A stretch of 43,833 bases of DNA from QFOX01 sp044237845 (GCA_044237845.1 JBIIEL010000016.1:1-43833), one strand, 5' to 3'; counted from the stretch's first letter, positions 31,148-39,829 are shown. Notes: generated by a model not told the origin, from the letters alone. Numbers and translations are program-made.

Positions 31148-32050
31148 ATGGGCACACACATTCACAGACGATGGGCGGCAATGGTAGAGAATCACCCCAC
31201 CCGCGCGGCAATTATCTACATGCTGATCTCAACTGCGGCAGTGTCGTTGATGAATATCTGCGTGCGCCTCGCTGCGGAAACGCTCCATGCAACGCTGATC
31301 GTCACGCTCCGCAATATGCTTACCATCGCGCTACTGCTGCCCTTTGCACTGCGCAACAAGTGTGCCGTCATGCGCACCACGCGGCTGATGCATCATGTCT
31401 GGCGCAGCGCTATCGGTGCGGTGGGCATGATCACCTGGACCTACTGCCTCACACTGATGCCCCTCACCCACGCCACCGCACTCAGCTTCACCGCACCTCT
31501 GCTGGCCACGCTTTTTGCCATGCTGGTGCTGAAGGAGAAAGCGAGTGCACGCCACTTCCTCGCGCTCGGCGTTGGTTTTCTCGGCACGCTGATTATCCTC
31601 AGGCCAGGCGCCGATGGCTTCGACCTCAATTCGCTGTTAGTAATTTTCGCCACGGCTTCCTGGGCGATCGTTAGCGTATTCATCAAATCTTTGAGTCGTA
31701 CCGAGACACCGCTCACTATGATTTTTTACATGAACCTATTCATGTTCTTGATCGCACTGCCAATGGGGTTCATGCATTGGCAGTGGCCAGATGCGGCGAC
31801 ATGGCTGGTCGTTCTCGGCATCTGCCTCTGTTCGATTCTCATGCATTTCACTATGGTGCGCGCCTATAGCCTTGCGCCGGTCGTCACGCTGATGCCGCTC
31901 GATTTTATGCGCCTCGTATTTACCTCCATTTTTGCCTATTTTATCTTCAATGAAACGAGCGATCATGCGAGCTGGCTCGGCGCTGCAATCATCATCGCCA
32001 GCGTGGTGTTCATTGCACCGCGCAGCAACAAACCAGTGGTGGTTTCGTAG
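31148..32050 (+). CDS. DMT superfamily (EamA) permease
   Basis: A 300-residue inner-membrane protein with about ten hydrophobic helices in two EamA halves. Family marks are RAAIIYMLISTAAVSLMN, LTHATALSFTAPLLATLFA, LGVGFLGTLIILRPG and the second-half YSLAPVVTLMPLDFMRLVF. Members export amino acids, metabolites or nucleotide sugars; the substrate here is unknown. Divergent from the cca gene. The intervening 97 bp hold a GCAAGC/GCTTGC inverted repeat but no clear promoter. The stop touches that of the convergent mreD gene. Confidence 0.88.
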   Translation: MGTHIHRRWAAMVENHPTRAAIIYMLISTAAVSLMNICVRLAAETLHATLIVTLRNMLTIALLLPFALRNKCAVMRTTRLMHHVWRSAIGAVGMITWTYCLTLMPLTHATALSFTAPLLATLFAMLVLKEKASARHFLALGVGFLGTLIILRPGADGFDLNSLLVIFATASWAIVSVFIKSLSRTETPLTMIFYMNLFMFLIALPMGFMHWQWPDAATWLVVLGICLCSILMHFTMVRAYSLAPVVTLMPLDFMRLVFTSIFAYFIFNETSDHASWLGAAIIIASVVFIAPRSNKPVVVS

Positions 32051-32545
32051 TTATTTCAGCGGCGGTAAAATCCACGCCACGCGCGTCAGCAGAAAATAAA
32101 ATGCCGGATACCAGAGTGCGCTCGCAAATGCCGCGAATAAGGCAGCGCGCAGCGGCGCTGCATCCGCCATCACCACATGCATCAGCACCCATAGCAGGAG
32201 ATGCACAAACAGCAGCACACCGGAAATTTCCAGCCATCGTACTGGAAATGTTTGGGTCGCGTGGCGACGCGCATTGGCGGCGGCAAGCGGCACCAGCAGC
32301 AACGCGAGCAGTGCCTGGCTGCCGAGCGGTGTGGCGAACAGCACATCCGCCAGGAGCCCGAGCAAAAACGCCCACCAGCGTGGCCATGCGGGCGGGTAGG
32401 CCGCCACCATCACCAACGTCGTAAGCCACACCACGTTCGGCGCAAGTGGCACCACGCCTAGCTGCATTGGCGCGCTAAATAAGGCAAGCAACAGCAGCGC
32501 CAGTAACGCAGGCAACAGCAATAAGGGGCTTGGGATCGAGCGCAT
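32051..32545 (-). CDS. mreD: Rod shape-determining protein MreD (probable)
   Basis: A 164-residue membrane protein with about five hydrophobic spans. PNVVWLTTLVMVAAYPPAWPRWWAFLLGLLAD is quoted in part: PNVVWLTT and WWAFLLGLLADVLF match the MreD pattern, as does LGSQALLALLLVPLAAANAR. MreD joins MreB and MreC in the elongasome that guides lateral wall synthesis. mreB and mreC are not adjacent, which is unusual, so the call rests on length, topology and these motifs. The start has no Shine-Dalgarno; an octamer array lies 15 bp upstream. Confidence 0.72.
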   Translation of the reverse strand: MRSIPSPLLLLPALLALLLLALFSAPMQLGVVPLAPNVVWLTTLVMVAAYPPAWPRWWAFLLGLLADVLFATPLGSQALLALLLVPLAAANARRHATQTFPVRWLEISGVLLFVHLLLWVLMHVVMADAAPLRAALFAAFASALWYPAFYFLLTRVAWILPPLK

Positions 32546-32560
32546 GGGGGGGAGTGTATA

Positions 32561-32606
32561 GGAATTGAGGAATTGAGGAAATGAGGAATTGGAGAAAGAA
32601 AGGATA
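32561..32606. repeat. Octamer array with purine-rich tail upstream of mreD
   Basis: Four tandem 8-mers, GGAATTGA twice, GGAAATGA and GGAATTGG (32561-32592), are followed by AGAAAGAAAGGATAC (32593-32607). The tail resembles modules beside the heptamer arrays at 25851 and 39921. The remaining DNA to 32702 has no gene; it holds a GGGA/TCCC hairpin near 32677-32691 and nothing else that I can name. Confidence 0.6.
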
Positions 32607-32702
32607 CCCCCTTCCCGTAAGCGAATCGTCTAGCCTTCCATGGCGCGCCGCGTGCGGCAGGAGTCAGCGCAGCGTAGGGAACAAGGTCCCCTTCAAGAAA
32701 AA

Positions 32703-33854
32703 CTACCTTCGTTGCGCGTTCTGGCGAATGAGCGCAATGAAATACGGGAGGTAGTCGATATCATGATCACCCGCAGAGTGCACGACACGCTCCACCAATC
32801 GGTTGGCATAAAGCGTAGAGCCCGGCGGTGCGTCACCGCCTTCGAGATCCTGCACCGCATGCAGCACCAGGCGTATCGCCTCCATCATCGATTCAGGCAA
32901 TTCCGACTTGTTATAAATCCCAGTGAAGCCGTGTTCTCCACGGTCAATGAGTAGTCGCTCAGCGTTGGCAAGCGGCACATTGGCAATCGCCGCCATTGCT
33001 GCGGTGAAAAATGCAAGCTGCCCACGGCACAACGCCGTCATCAGAATCGACGGCGACATACTGCCCTGATCAATCATCTGTCGTACCAGCGCCTCAACCT
33101 CGCCCGGCGGCAGCTGTCCATCAAACAGGCGCAGCATATATTCTTCACGCACTTTGGCCGCACCCGCGCCCACGGCGCTATCACTCAAATTATATTTTTC
33201 TTTAAGCTGTGCCGACACTGCTTCACTTGCCTTGCTGATAATGCGCTCGACCACCACCACCGGCAAATTGGGGTGTTCCGCCAACGCCTGCATCACGCTG
33301 CCATCGTCGGCATAATCCGTCGCGATTTTACCGAGATCCTGCGTGCTGATTTCTGCGCCATGGTTGGCGAGTAGGGTGGTCAGCACCTGCGTGTAGTTTG
33401 CTTCCACAAGCGCACTGCTCACGCGCGGTGAAACCCGCTCCCGCGCACTGATGGCAAGCAGCTTATTCACCTCGTTACTGCCCTCAACAATCGTTACCAG
33501 ATCGGCATCACTCAGCACTTTGCTCGCGGCCAGCACCGGTGCCGCCACCGGGGCGATATCATTTGCCAAATGCAGCACCACATCACGCGGAGCATCCTCG
33601 TTATCCTTCATGTGTTCGGCGAGCGTTTCGCGCACGCGGGTCGAGAGGTCACGCATCAGCAGGCGGAAAATATGCTCCGCGATTTCCTGCTCGCTGGTGG
33701 TCAGGCGTTTCTGGTTATATTGCGTGGCCACCTTCTCGAGAATATAACTCCGCGAATCCGGCGAATCATCCCGCAGTAGGCGCTCAACATCGTCCGACGA
33801 GAGCTTCATGCTTTCGTTATCTGCTGCCGCGCTAGTGGATGGTGGGATCGTCAT
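32703..33854 (-). CDS. DUF2336 protein, second of a tandem pair
   Basis: A 383-residue soluble protein of the alphaproteobacterial DUF2336 family. It reads as helical HEAT-like repeats: SSDDVERLLRDDSPDSRSYILEKVA, EQEIAEHIFRLLMRDLSTRVRETLAEHMK, DVVLHLANDIAPVAAPVLAASKVLSDADL (each quoted to show the pattern in parts: EHIFRLLMRDLSTRVR, LANDIAPVAAPVLAAS). Members have been linked to PAS/response-regulator networks, but the role is unclear. Its ATG lies 23 nt inside the end of the preceding DUF2336 gene, so expression is coupled. Confidence 0.85.
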   Translation of the reverse strand: MTIPPSTSAAADNESMKLSSDDVERLLRDDSPDSRSYILEKVATQYNQKRLTTSEQEIAEHIFRLLMRDLSTRVRETLAEHMKDNEDAPRDVVLHLANDIAPVAAPVLAASKVLSDADLVTIVEGSNEVNKLLAISARERVSPRVSSALVEANYTQVLTTLLANHGAEISTQDLGKIATDYADDGSVMQALAEHPNLPVVVVERIISKASEAVSAQLKEKYNLSDSAVGAGAAKVREEYMLRLFDGQLPPGEVEALVRQMIDQGSMSPSILMTALCRGQLAFFTAAMAAIANVPLANAERLLIDRGEHGFTGIYNKSELPESMMEAIRLVLHAVQDLEGGDAPPGSTLYANRLVERVVHSAGDHDIDYLPYFIALIRQNAQRR

Positions 33855-34992
33855 TGATGGCGCTACCGATCATGGTGAGGAGTGTGTTCATATTCTCAAC
33901 GGTCTTATGGTAGTCGCCGCCGATAATACGTCCGACCATACGTGCACAGAAATCGGTAGTGCGGTAACTGCCATATTCGGTTTCTTCATAAGCCAGCCGC
34001 AGCATGATCTGCATCGCCTCATAGAACGAGGGAGGCAGGCCGCAGGAAGCATAAAGCGCCTTAAACCCGAGCGGGCCTGGATCCATAATCAAAATACGGG
34101 CGTTGGAAGGTGGAATACCGACGCGTTTGGCAATCGCCGTTTCAAAAAACCGCAGGTCACCAATACAGAGCGAACGAATAATCACCGAATCCGTAAGTCG
34201 CTTATTACGCTGCATTTCGTCGACCAGCAGATTAATATCATGCTGACTCATCCATGGCGAAATAAATTGCAGCATTGCCGTTTCGCGCGCGCCGGTAGCC
34301 GTTTCTTCTACCACTTGACGACGCAGACCGTATTTGCTCGAGAGTTCTTTTTTCAATTCGGCCGAAACCGTCGCAAACAATTTCTCGGCGAACGTATAGG
34401 GCAAACCACCACGCAGCACCAATTCCTGCAGCACGCTGTTGTCACGCTCGAATTCGTCGAGCACCGTTTCAAGGCTGGTCTCGGCGATCGATGCGCCCGG
34501 ATTGGCAATCACCGTTTTGGTGACTTCCGCGTCACGTTTTTCAATCAGCGCATGCGACAATTCTTTCGACATCGACTCGCGCTTGGCAATTGCCTTCAGC
34601 TTCGGATGTTCCCGCGTGGCGCGTACGATGAGAATGAGGTCTTCTTCCGTCAGCACGTTCGAAAATTCAAGAATCGGCACGGCTACATCGCTCACATCGT
34701 TGGCGAGCGCGAAGATAATATCATGCGGCGCCTGCATGCTGTGTTTCAGATGATTCGCCATCAGCGCGCGAATTTTGACCTGCGTATCTTTGAGCAGGAG
34801 GCGGAAAATCTCGTTGGCGAGTTTGTTCTCGCCTTCTGTAAACAGGCCGGAATTATAGCCATTGCCGATTTTGTCTGCGATGGCCATGCGCATCGGAACC
34901 GAGGGTTCCTTGAGAAGCATGTCAATATCTTCGCGCGTGATGTTCATATTGGACGGGTACGTCCTTCGGCGCGGTGCTGTGGCCGTTTCCAT
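33832..34992 (-). CDS. DUF2336 protein, first of a tandem pair
   Basis: A 386-residue protein of the same family as its downstream neighbour, sharing NEIFRLLLKDTQVKIRALMA and ALANDVSDVAVPILEFSNVL with the matching blocks there. A basic, poorly conserved N-terminus (METATAPRRRTYPSN) precedes the domain; an internal ATG at MNITREDIDM is a possible start. Similarity over the full length indicates gene duplication followed by strong divergence. A candidate promoter reads leftward from 35062. No signal peptide or membrane span is seen, so it is cytoplasmic. Confidence 0.85.
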   Translation of the reverse strand: METATAPRRRTYPSNMNITREDIDMLLKEPSVPMRMAIADKIGNGYNSGLFTEGENKLANEIFRLLLKDTQVKIRALMANHLKHSMQAPHDIIFALANDVSDVAVPILEFSNVLTEEDLILIVRATREHPKLKAIAKRESMSKELSHALIEKRDAEVTKTVIANPGASIAETSLETVLDEFERDNSVLQELVLRGGLPYTFAEKLFATVSAELKKELSSKYGLRRQVVEETATGARETAMLQFISPWMSQHDINLLVDEMQRNKRLTDSVIIRSLCIGDLRFFETAIAKRVGIPPSNARILIMDPGPLGFKALYASCGLPPSFYEAMQIMLRLAYEETEYGSYRTTDFCARMVGRIIGGDYHKTVENMNTLLTMIGSAINDDPTIH

Positions 34993-35033
34993 AAAATTTG
35001 TCCAAACATAAAATGCATACCTTGCATGGATTT

Positions 35034-35062
35034 AATCTATGCCAAAAACCGCTATTTTGCAA
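35034..35062 (-). promoter_or_regulatory. Candidate promoter of the DUF2336 pair
   Basis: Read leftward, TTGCAA (35062-35057) and TAGATT (35039-35034) are 17 bp apart, each with 4 of 6 consensus matches. An inverted repeat ATGCA-TACCT-TGCAT (35013-35027) lies between the presumed start site and the gene and could be an operator. Confidence 0.35.
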
Positions 35063-35131
35063 GGCTATTCGCCCGTTCCATACGGTTTCCCACGCGTCAG
35101 AAATGGCATATCCGCCCACTGCTTGCAATGC

Positions 35132-35159
35132 TTGACGTTCATTTACGCCCTAGTACTAT
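35132..35159 (+). promoter_or_regulatory. Candidate scoA promoter
   Basis: TTGACG (35132-35137) and TACTAT (35154-35159) are separated by 16 bp, with 5 and 4 of 6 consensus matches. The predicted start near 35166 leaves a leader of about 45 nt that includes AGGG 7 nt before the scoA ATG. Confidence 0.45.
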
Positions 35160-35211
35160 GCGATTCTGGTAAAGATACGGCACTGAAGCAACAGTCACAC
35201 AGGGTAATGGT

Positions 35212-35913
35212 ATGACAAACAAAGTATATCCCGACGCAGCATCGGCACTGGCCGGGCTTCTACGCGACAACATGACGATTATGTCCGGCGGCTTTGGCCT
35301 TTGCGGCATCCCGGAACATTCGATTGCCGAGCTCAAAAAATCCGGCATCAAAGGCCTCACCATCATCAGCAATAACTGCGGGGTCGATGATTTCGGCCTC
35401 GGCATCCTGCTCAAAGACCGCCAGATTAAAAAGATGGTGTCGAGCTATGTGGGCGAGAATAAAACCTTCGAAACGCAGTATCTGAACAACGAACTCGAGA
35501 TCGAGTTCAACCCACAAGGCACGCTGGCCGAGCGCATCCGCGCCGGTGGCGCGGGCATTCCCGCCTTTTTCACCAAAACCGGCGTCGGCACCATCGTAGC
35601 GGAAGGCAAGGAGCTACGCGAATTCCACGGCGAAACCTACGTCATGGAAACCGGCCTCACCGCCGACCTCGCCATCGTGAAAGCCTGGAAGGGCGACAAG
35701 GCGGGCAACCTGATTTTCCGCAAAACCGCGCGCAATTTCAACCCGATGATGGCCACCGCCGGTAAAGTCACCGTCGCCGAGGTCGAAGAACTGGTCGAAG
35801 TCGGCGAACTCAACCCCAACGACATCCACACCCCGGGCATTTTCGTCCAACGCATCTTCCACGGCAAAACCTATGAAAAGCGGATTGAGAACAGAACCGT
35901 GAGAGCGGCTTAG
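35212..35913 (+). CDS. scoA: Succinyl-CoA:3-ketoacid CoA-transferase subunit A
   Basis: Alpha subunit of the CoA-transferase that moves CoA from succinyl-CoA to acetoacetate, used in ketone-body or PHB breakdown. The 233-residue family I subunit has TIMSGGFGLCGIPEHSI, LTIISNNCGVDDFGLG, SSYVGENKTFETQYL, FNPQGTLAERIRAGGAG and FFTKTGVGT. It pairs with ScoB, encoded 411 nt downstream. The two genes are normally adjacent or overlapping; here an AT-rich membrane gene lies between them. Confidence 0.95.
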   Translation: MTNKVYPDAASALAGLLRDNMTIMSGGFGLCGIPEHSIAELKKSGIKGLTIISNNCGVDDFGLGILLKDRQIKKMVSSYVGENKTFETQYLNNELEIEFNPQGTLAERIRAGGAGIPAFFTKTGVGTIVAEGKELREFHGETYVMETGLTADLAIVKAWKGDKAGNLIFRKTARNFNPMMATAGKVTVAEVEELVEVGELNPNDIHTPGIFVQRIFHGKTYEKRIENRTVRAA

Positions 35914-35915
35914 AT

Positions 35916-36320
35916 ATGTTGCACGGAATTATGGAGATGAGTTTTGGATTCTTGGCGTTTTCCATTGTAACAATTTTTTATATGATCAGATTTGATCGTT
36001 TGCGCAATCCTGGTTGGACTACTTTTCCTAAGAGTGGACAGATTATCTCCTTCCTGCCACTCTTGATAGGATTGGCTGCATGGTGCTCAATACTATCCCT
36101 CTTGTCATTGACCGGAACACCCCTTGAGCCATATCTCAGCATCCTCATCGTAATTACACATACCCTACTTCCTGCGACTTTTTCTATTGTTTTCTTTGTA
36201 TATAATTCTACATTGAAAAAACATTTTCGCCTTTATGGACCATTAAAAACTATTGCGGTATTTTATATTTTCTATCTTCCTCTTGCTCTTGCATCTTTCT
36301 ACCAAATATCACGGATATAA
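35916..36320 (+). CDS. AT-rich hypothetical membrane protein between scoA and scoB
   Basis: A 134-residue protein with four predicted membrane helices (GFLAFSIVTIFYMI, IISFLPLLIGLAAWCSILSL, LSILIVITHTLLPATFSIVF, TIAVFYIFYLPLALASFY) and short polar loops. No family recognised. Base composition is clearly AT-rich against the GC-rich sco genes, so it is probably a recent arrival. It begins 2 nt after the scoA stop and ends 4 nt before the scoB ATG, fitting the gap exactly. Other in-frame ATGs at 35931 and 35937 are possible starts. Confidence 0.6.
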   Translation: MLHGIMEMSFGFLAFSIVTIFYMIRFDRLRNPGWTTFPKSGQIISFLPLLIGLAAWCSILSLLSLTGTPLEPYLSILIVITHTLLPATFSIVFFVYNSTLKKHFRLYGPLKTIAVFYIFYLPLALASFYQISRI

Positions 36321-36324
36321 TTTT

Positions 36325-36975
36325 ATGCCATGGAATCGTGACGATATGTGTAAACGCGCAGCGCGGGAGCTGCGGGACGGGTTTTATGTCAACCTCGGCA
36401 TCGGCATCCCGACGCTGGTGGCGAACCACATCCCCGCAGGCATGCATGTGACGCTGCAGTCGGAAAATGGCATGCTCGGCATGGGGCCGTTCCCGCTGGA
36501 TGCCGACGTCGACCCCGACCTCATCAACGCCGGAAAACAAACCATTTCCGAGCTGCCTGAAAGCGTGTATTTCTCAAGCGCGGATAGCTTCGGCATGATT
36601 CGCGGCGGGCATATCGACCTCACCATCCTCGGCGCGTTGCAGGTGAACGAGCGCGGCGACCTCGCCAACTGGATGGTACCGGGAAAAATGATCAAAGGCA
36701 TGGGCGGGGCGATGGATCTCGTCGCCGGCGTCAAGCGCGTGGTGGTGCTGATGGAGCATAACGCGAAGGACGGCGCGGCCAAGCTTATGCGCGAATGCAC
36801 CCTGCCGATGACCGGCGTCGGCGTGGTGGATCTCATCATCACCGACCTCGGCGTGTTTGAAATCATCGACGGCCAGATGCATCTCATCGAGCTGGCAGAT
36901 GGCGTGACGGTCGAGGAAATCACATCGAAAACCGAGGCAAATTTCAACGTCTCCCTCGTGCAAAAAGCGGCGTAG
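36325..36975 (+). CDS. scoB: Succinyl-CoA:3-ketoacid CoA-transferase subunit B
   Basis: Beta subunit of the CoA-transferase. The 216-residue sequence has DGFYVNLGIGIPTLVANHI, the catalytic Glu in QSENGMLGMGP, RGGHIDLTILGALQV and KGMGGAMDLVAGVKRVV. The ATG at 36325 is the family start; the frame is open further up but that part overlaps the AT-rich membrane gene. The original ribosome site seems lost: no Shine-Dalgarno is visible, and TATAAT at 36316-36321 lies directly before the ATG. Confidence 0.95.
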   Translation: MPWNRDDMCKRAARELRDGFYVNLGIGIPTLVANHIPAGMHVTLQSENGMLGMGPFPLDADVDPDLINAGKQTISELPESVYFSSADSFGMIRGGHIDLTILGALQVNERGDLANWMVPGKMIKGMGGAMDLVAGVKRVVVLMEHNAKDGAAKLMRECTLPMTGVGVVDLIITDLGVFEIIDGQMHLIELADGVTVEEITSKTEANFNVSLVQKAA

Positions 36976-37971
36976 TTGCACGCACTCCTCCACCGCATCG
37001 GCCTCACCAAGCTCGCGGCGCTGACGGTTGTCGGTTACTACGTGTTTTTCCTGACGCTGCAGCAGTTTCTGCCAGCGGGGCAAACGGTGATCCACGCGAG
37101 CGTTATCAGCCTCGCCACTCTGCCGACCTATGTCTATCTCATCATCATTTATGCGGGGCTGGTGGAGCGGCGCGAGGGCGCGGTGCGCCTTGGTGACCGC
37201 CGCTTCTGGCGCGAGCTTGGGGGGCTGCTTTGCATCGCTGCGCTCTACTGCAATTTCTTCAATAATTTCGGTTACAGCAAGTCACTCATCTCGGTATTCC
37301 AGCCCTATTATCTCGATCCCGTACTGCAAAAAATCGACCTCGCGCTGCATGGTGGCACCGCGCCGTTTGCGTGGTTTTCGGGGTGGCTCACCCCATCGCT
37401 CGTCAACACGCTCAACCTCTATTATGTCGGGCTGTGGAGCTTTGTAATGGTCGTCTATGTGCTGTGGCAAATGGCGCTGCCCGCAAGCGCGAGCCGCACG
37501 CAATTCTTGAGCACGTTCGTGATGCTATGGATCATCGGTGGCGTGGTGCTGGCGACGCTGTTCTCCTCCGTTGGCCCGGTGTTTTACAGCGTATTTTACC
37601 ACGACGCCTATAGCGTCATGAACGCCGCGCTCATCGACCCACTCTACGATACACGCACCATTCTTTCCGCAACGCCCATCCTCAATATGCGGCAGGAACT
37701 GCTACGCTTTGTGACCAACGATACACTCGTCGATTGGAACGGAATCTCCGCCATGCCCAGCCTGCACACGGCAGTGGCAATGCTCATTGCGCTACACAGC
37801 TATCACCACGCGCGGCGGCTCTTGTTCATCACCATTCCTTTTGCGATCATCATCATCACCGGCTCGTTTGCGCTCGGATGGCATTATTTGATCGACACCT
37901 ATGTTTCCGCGCTGCTGGTCGCGCTGCTGTGGCGCATTAATGCGCGGCTGTCTCACCCATCTTACAAATAA
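36976..37971 (+). CDS. PAP2 superfamily membrane enzyme (Aur1-like)
   Basis: A 331-residue membrane protein with about seven spans. The phosphatase/transferase motifs are NGISAMPSLHTAVAML (C2, with SxxPSLHxA) and GWHYLIDTYVS (C3). The C1 position is weak, as in inositol phosphorylceramide synthase-like members, so it could be a lipid phosphatase or head-group transferase. The start is uncertain: the frame opens with TTG directly after the scoB stop and no internal ATG fits better. The last 35 bp overlap the convergent EVE-domain gene. Confidence 0.8.
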   Translation: MHALLHRIGLTKLAALTVVGYYVFFLTLQQFLPAGQTVIHASVISLATLPTYVYLIIIYAGLVERREGAVRLGDRRFWRELGGLLCIAALYCNFFNNFGYSKSLISVFQPYYLDPVLQKIDLALHGGTAPFAWFSGWLTPSLVNTLNLYYVGLWSFVMVVYVLWQMALPASASRTQFLSTFVMLWIIGGVVLATLFSSVGPVFYSVFYHDAYSVMNAALIDPLYDTRTILSATPILNMRQELLRFVTNDTLVDWNGISAMPSLHTAVAMLIALHSYHHARRLLFITIPFAIIIITGSFALGWHYLIDTYVSALLVALLWRINARLSHPSYK

Positions 37972-38359
37972 TCTTCCACTCCGCCGCGGTCACCGGTTGC
38001 ACCGAAAGCCGCGCGCTGGTGACGAGCGACATCTTCGCCAGTGCAGGCGTTTCCTTAATTTGCGCGAGGTTCACCGGCATTTTCAGCGGCTTCACCGCCC
38101 GCACATCCACCATGCCAAATTTGCCTGTGTCATCGGTCGGGTCGGGGTAGAACTCGCGGATGACCTCGACGATGCCGACGATCTCCTTGCCCTCATTGGA
38201 GTGATAAAAGAATCCAAAGTCGCCCACGCGCATGGCCATCATCTGCTGCTTGGCGAGATGGTTGCGCACGCCTGTCCAGCCCGTGCCGGCTGCGCCGGTG
38301 GTGGTCTGTTGTTGCCACGACCACGCCGAAGGTTCGGATTTAAACAACCAATAACGCAT
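37937..38359 (-). CDS. EVE domain protein (thymocyte nuclear protein 1-like)
   Basis: A 140-residue single-domain protein. YWLFKSEPSAWSW, WTGVRNHLAKQQMMAMRVGDFGFFYHSN and VRAVKPLKMPVNLAQIK are typical of EVE domains, related to PUA/YTH folds that bind modified bases in RNA or DNA. The ATG at 38359 is preferred to a GTG at 38365 because GAGGGG lies 6 nt upstream. It follows the TraX-like gene by 2 nt and is convergent with, and overlaps, the PAP2 gene. Confidence 0.92.
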   Translation of the reverse strand: MRYWLFKSEPSAWSWQQQTTTGAAGTGWTGVRNHLAKQQMMAMRVGDFGFFYHSNEGKEIVGIVEVIREFYPDPTDDTGKFGMVDVRAVKPLKMPVNLAQIKETPALAKMSLVTSARLSVQPVTAAEWKIICKMGETAAH

Positions 38360-38361
38360 CG

Positions 38362-39096
38362 TCACCCCTCAAACCATCGTAAGCCAGGCATGACCGTGCC
38401 ATAGACGGTGCCAAGCACAAAAATTGCCGCGCGATGCAGCACATAATATTCAAGCGCGTGGCGCGAAAGAAATCCTGCGCCGGGCAACCGCATTCCGGGA
38501 TATTCACGCAACTGAAAACGCTGCAAGCCGAACAGCATCAGCCCAAACAGCAGAGCGGTGGCAGTGTACTGCGCCGCACTGGTATATTGCATCAGCACGC
38601 AGGTGAACCCGAGACCGATGATAAAGCTCGCACCCGCATAAATCCAGCTTTCGCGGCTGCCGGGCTGCTTATGCGCAGCACGTCCCCACAGCATCCACAG
38701 CAGGGCAAGCGCACCATATTCGACCAGCGCGAAACTCAGAATCCACACCAGCAACACAGTGATAATCATTGTGGGTGATTCCGGTTTCGCGCGCCGATCC
38801 ATCCAACCCATCAGCACGCGGCCAAACAAAAGCACCCATAAAATATTCAGCGGGAAAAGCGAGCGATAGGCCACATCGAGCAGCGTGACGAGAATCGCCC
38901 CCACCAGCAACTCGCGCCGAAATCGGTAGCTACCATTCCAGCCGACAAGAAAGCAAAACAGTGGCGCGGCGAGTCGGCCAACGACGCGCAGCCACTGCGC
39001 ATCCATCAACATAAACGCCCCGAGATGATCGGCCGTCATCGCCAGCAACGCGATGAGCTTGAGCGCGTCATAGCTGGTGAACGGCCGTGTTGTCAT
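38362..39096 (-). CDS. TraX family membrane protein
   Basis: A 244-residue membrane protein with about seven hydrophobic segments. SYDALKLIALLAMTADHLGAF, RVVGRLAAPLFCFLVGWNGSY and the C-terminal LEYYVLHRAAIFVLG match the TraX family, first known as the F-pilin acetylase and now seen as acyltransferase-like proteins in many chromosomes. GAGGT lies 5 nt before the ATG at 39096; a longer frame to 39264 has no support. Despite the secretion genes 1.1 kb away, the opposite strand and operon partners argue against a link to pilin. Confidence 0.82.
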   Translation of the reverse strand: MTTRPFTSYDALKLIALLAMTADHLGAFMLMDAQWLRVVGRLAAPLFCFLVGWNGSYRFRRELLVGAILVTLLDVAYRSLFPLNILWVLLFGRVLMGWMDRRAKPESPTMIITVLLVWILSFALVEYGALALLWMLWGRAAHKQPGSRESWIYAGASFIIGLGFTCVLMQYTSAAQYTATALLFGLMLFGLQRFQLREYPGMRLPGAGFLSRHALEYYVLHRAAIFVLGTVYGTVMPGLRWFEG

Positions 39097-39136
39097 GGTG
39101 ACCTCAGCGGGAGCGAAGGGTTCGGATTTAAGCGCA

Positions 39137-39358
39137 CTACTCCGCGAAGACGACGACCACGCCGCGCTTTTTGAAATAGGTCTGCAGCATTTTGCGCCCC
39201 TGACGATTATTCTGCGGCAGGCGGGTTTTATCCATCTCAACCTGCTTCTCACCTTTAGCGGCAAGCGCCGCTTTCAACGTGGCGATGCTGGCATCCAGCC
39301 CCGCGTTATTGTCGTTGAGAGCAACATGCACCTGCTCAAGCGCGGCAGCAACCGTCAT
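39137..39358 (-). CDS. Small hypothetical protein
   Basis: A 73-residue soluble protein. The first half is an alanine-rich helix (AAALEQVHVALNDNNAGLDA); the second half is basic and ends KRGVVVVFAE. No family recognised. It starts 3 nt after the RidA-family stop and lies in line with the traX-like gene 40 nt on, so it is very probably translated as part of that operon. Confidence 0.55.
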   Translation of the reverse strand: MTVAAALEQVHVALNDNNAGLDASIATLKAALAAKGEKQVEMDKTRLPQNNRQGRKMLQTYFKKRGVVVVFAE

Positions 39359-39361
39359 GGC

Positions 39362-39829
39362 CTATGCTTTCAGTTCGAACGTGGCATCCACTTCCACCGC
39401 CACGCCGAACGGCAGACCGGAAACGCCGACTGCAAAGCGCGCATGCTTGCCGTTTTCGCCGAACAGATTGACCATGAAATCCGACGCGCCGTTCGCGACT
39501 TTCGGGTGGTCGATGTAATCGTCCGGCGCGTTCACAAAAATGCCCATGCGAATGAGTTTGGACACGCGGGAGAGGTCGCCGCCGAGCGCCTTGCGCACAT
39601 GAGCGAGGATATTGATGGCGCAAAGACGCGCACATTCCTGGCCTTCTTCCATCGTGAACTCGCGGCCGACTTTACCCACGAATTGCGGCTTGCCGTCTTT
39701 CATCGGCAGCTGGCCTGAGACATAGAGCGTGTTGCCCGAGATCATGCACGGCACATAGTTGGCCGCAGGCAGAGTTACTTCCGGCAGGGTGATGCCCATT
39801 TCTTCGAGTTTCTTGGCAACGTTGGTCAT
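39362..39829 (-). CDS. RidA family protein
   Basis: A 155-residue protein of the RidA/YjgF/UK114 superfamily, in the longer subgroup of about 150 residues. NTLYVSGQLPMKDGK, EEGQECARLCAINILAHVRKALG and GVSGLPFGVAVEVDATFEL mark the fold. RidA proper hydrolyses reactive imines and enamines; the longer subgroup has less certain activity and the usual catalytic Arg is not obvious at the expected place. First gene of a four-gene minus-strand operon; GGAGCGCC precedes the ATG. Confidence 0.88.
   Translation of the reverse strand: MTNVAKKLEEMGITLPEVTLPAANYVPCMISGNTLYVSGQLPMKDGKPQFVGKVGREFTMEEGQECARLCAINILAHVRKALGGDLSRVSKLIRMGIFVNAPDDYIDHPKVANGASDFMVNLFGENGKHARFAVGVSGLPFGVAVEVDATFELKA

Noticed and set aside
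32640..32700. A fifth copy of the 120-bp element near 32640 (CAGCGCAGCGTAGGG)
   Set aside because: The local words resemble the element core, but no terminal inverted repeats at the right distance could be found.
33808..35172. Plus-strand frame of 454 codons opposite the two DUF2336 genes
   Set aside because: The minus-strand frames show a matching pair of family members with shared blocks; the plus frame is His/Arg/Phe-rich antisense sequence.
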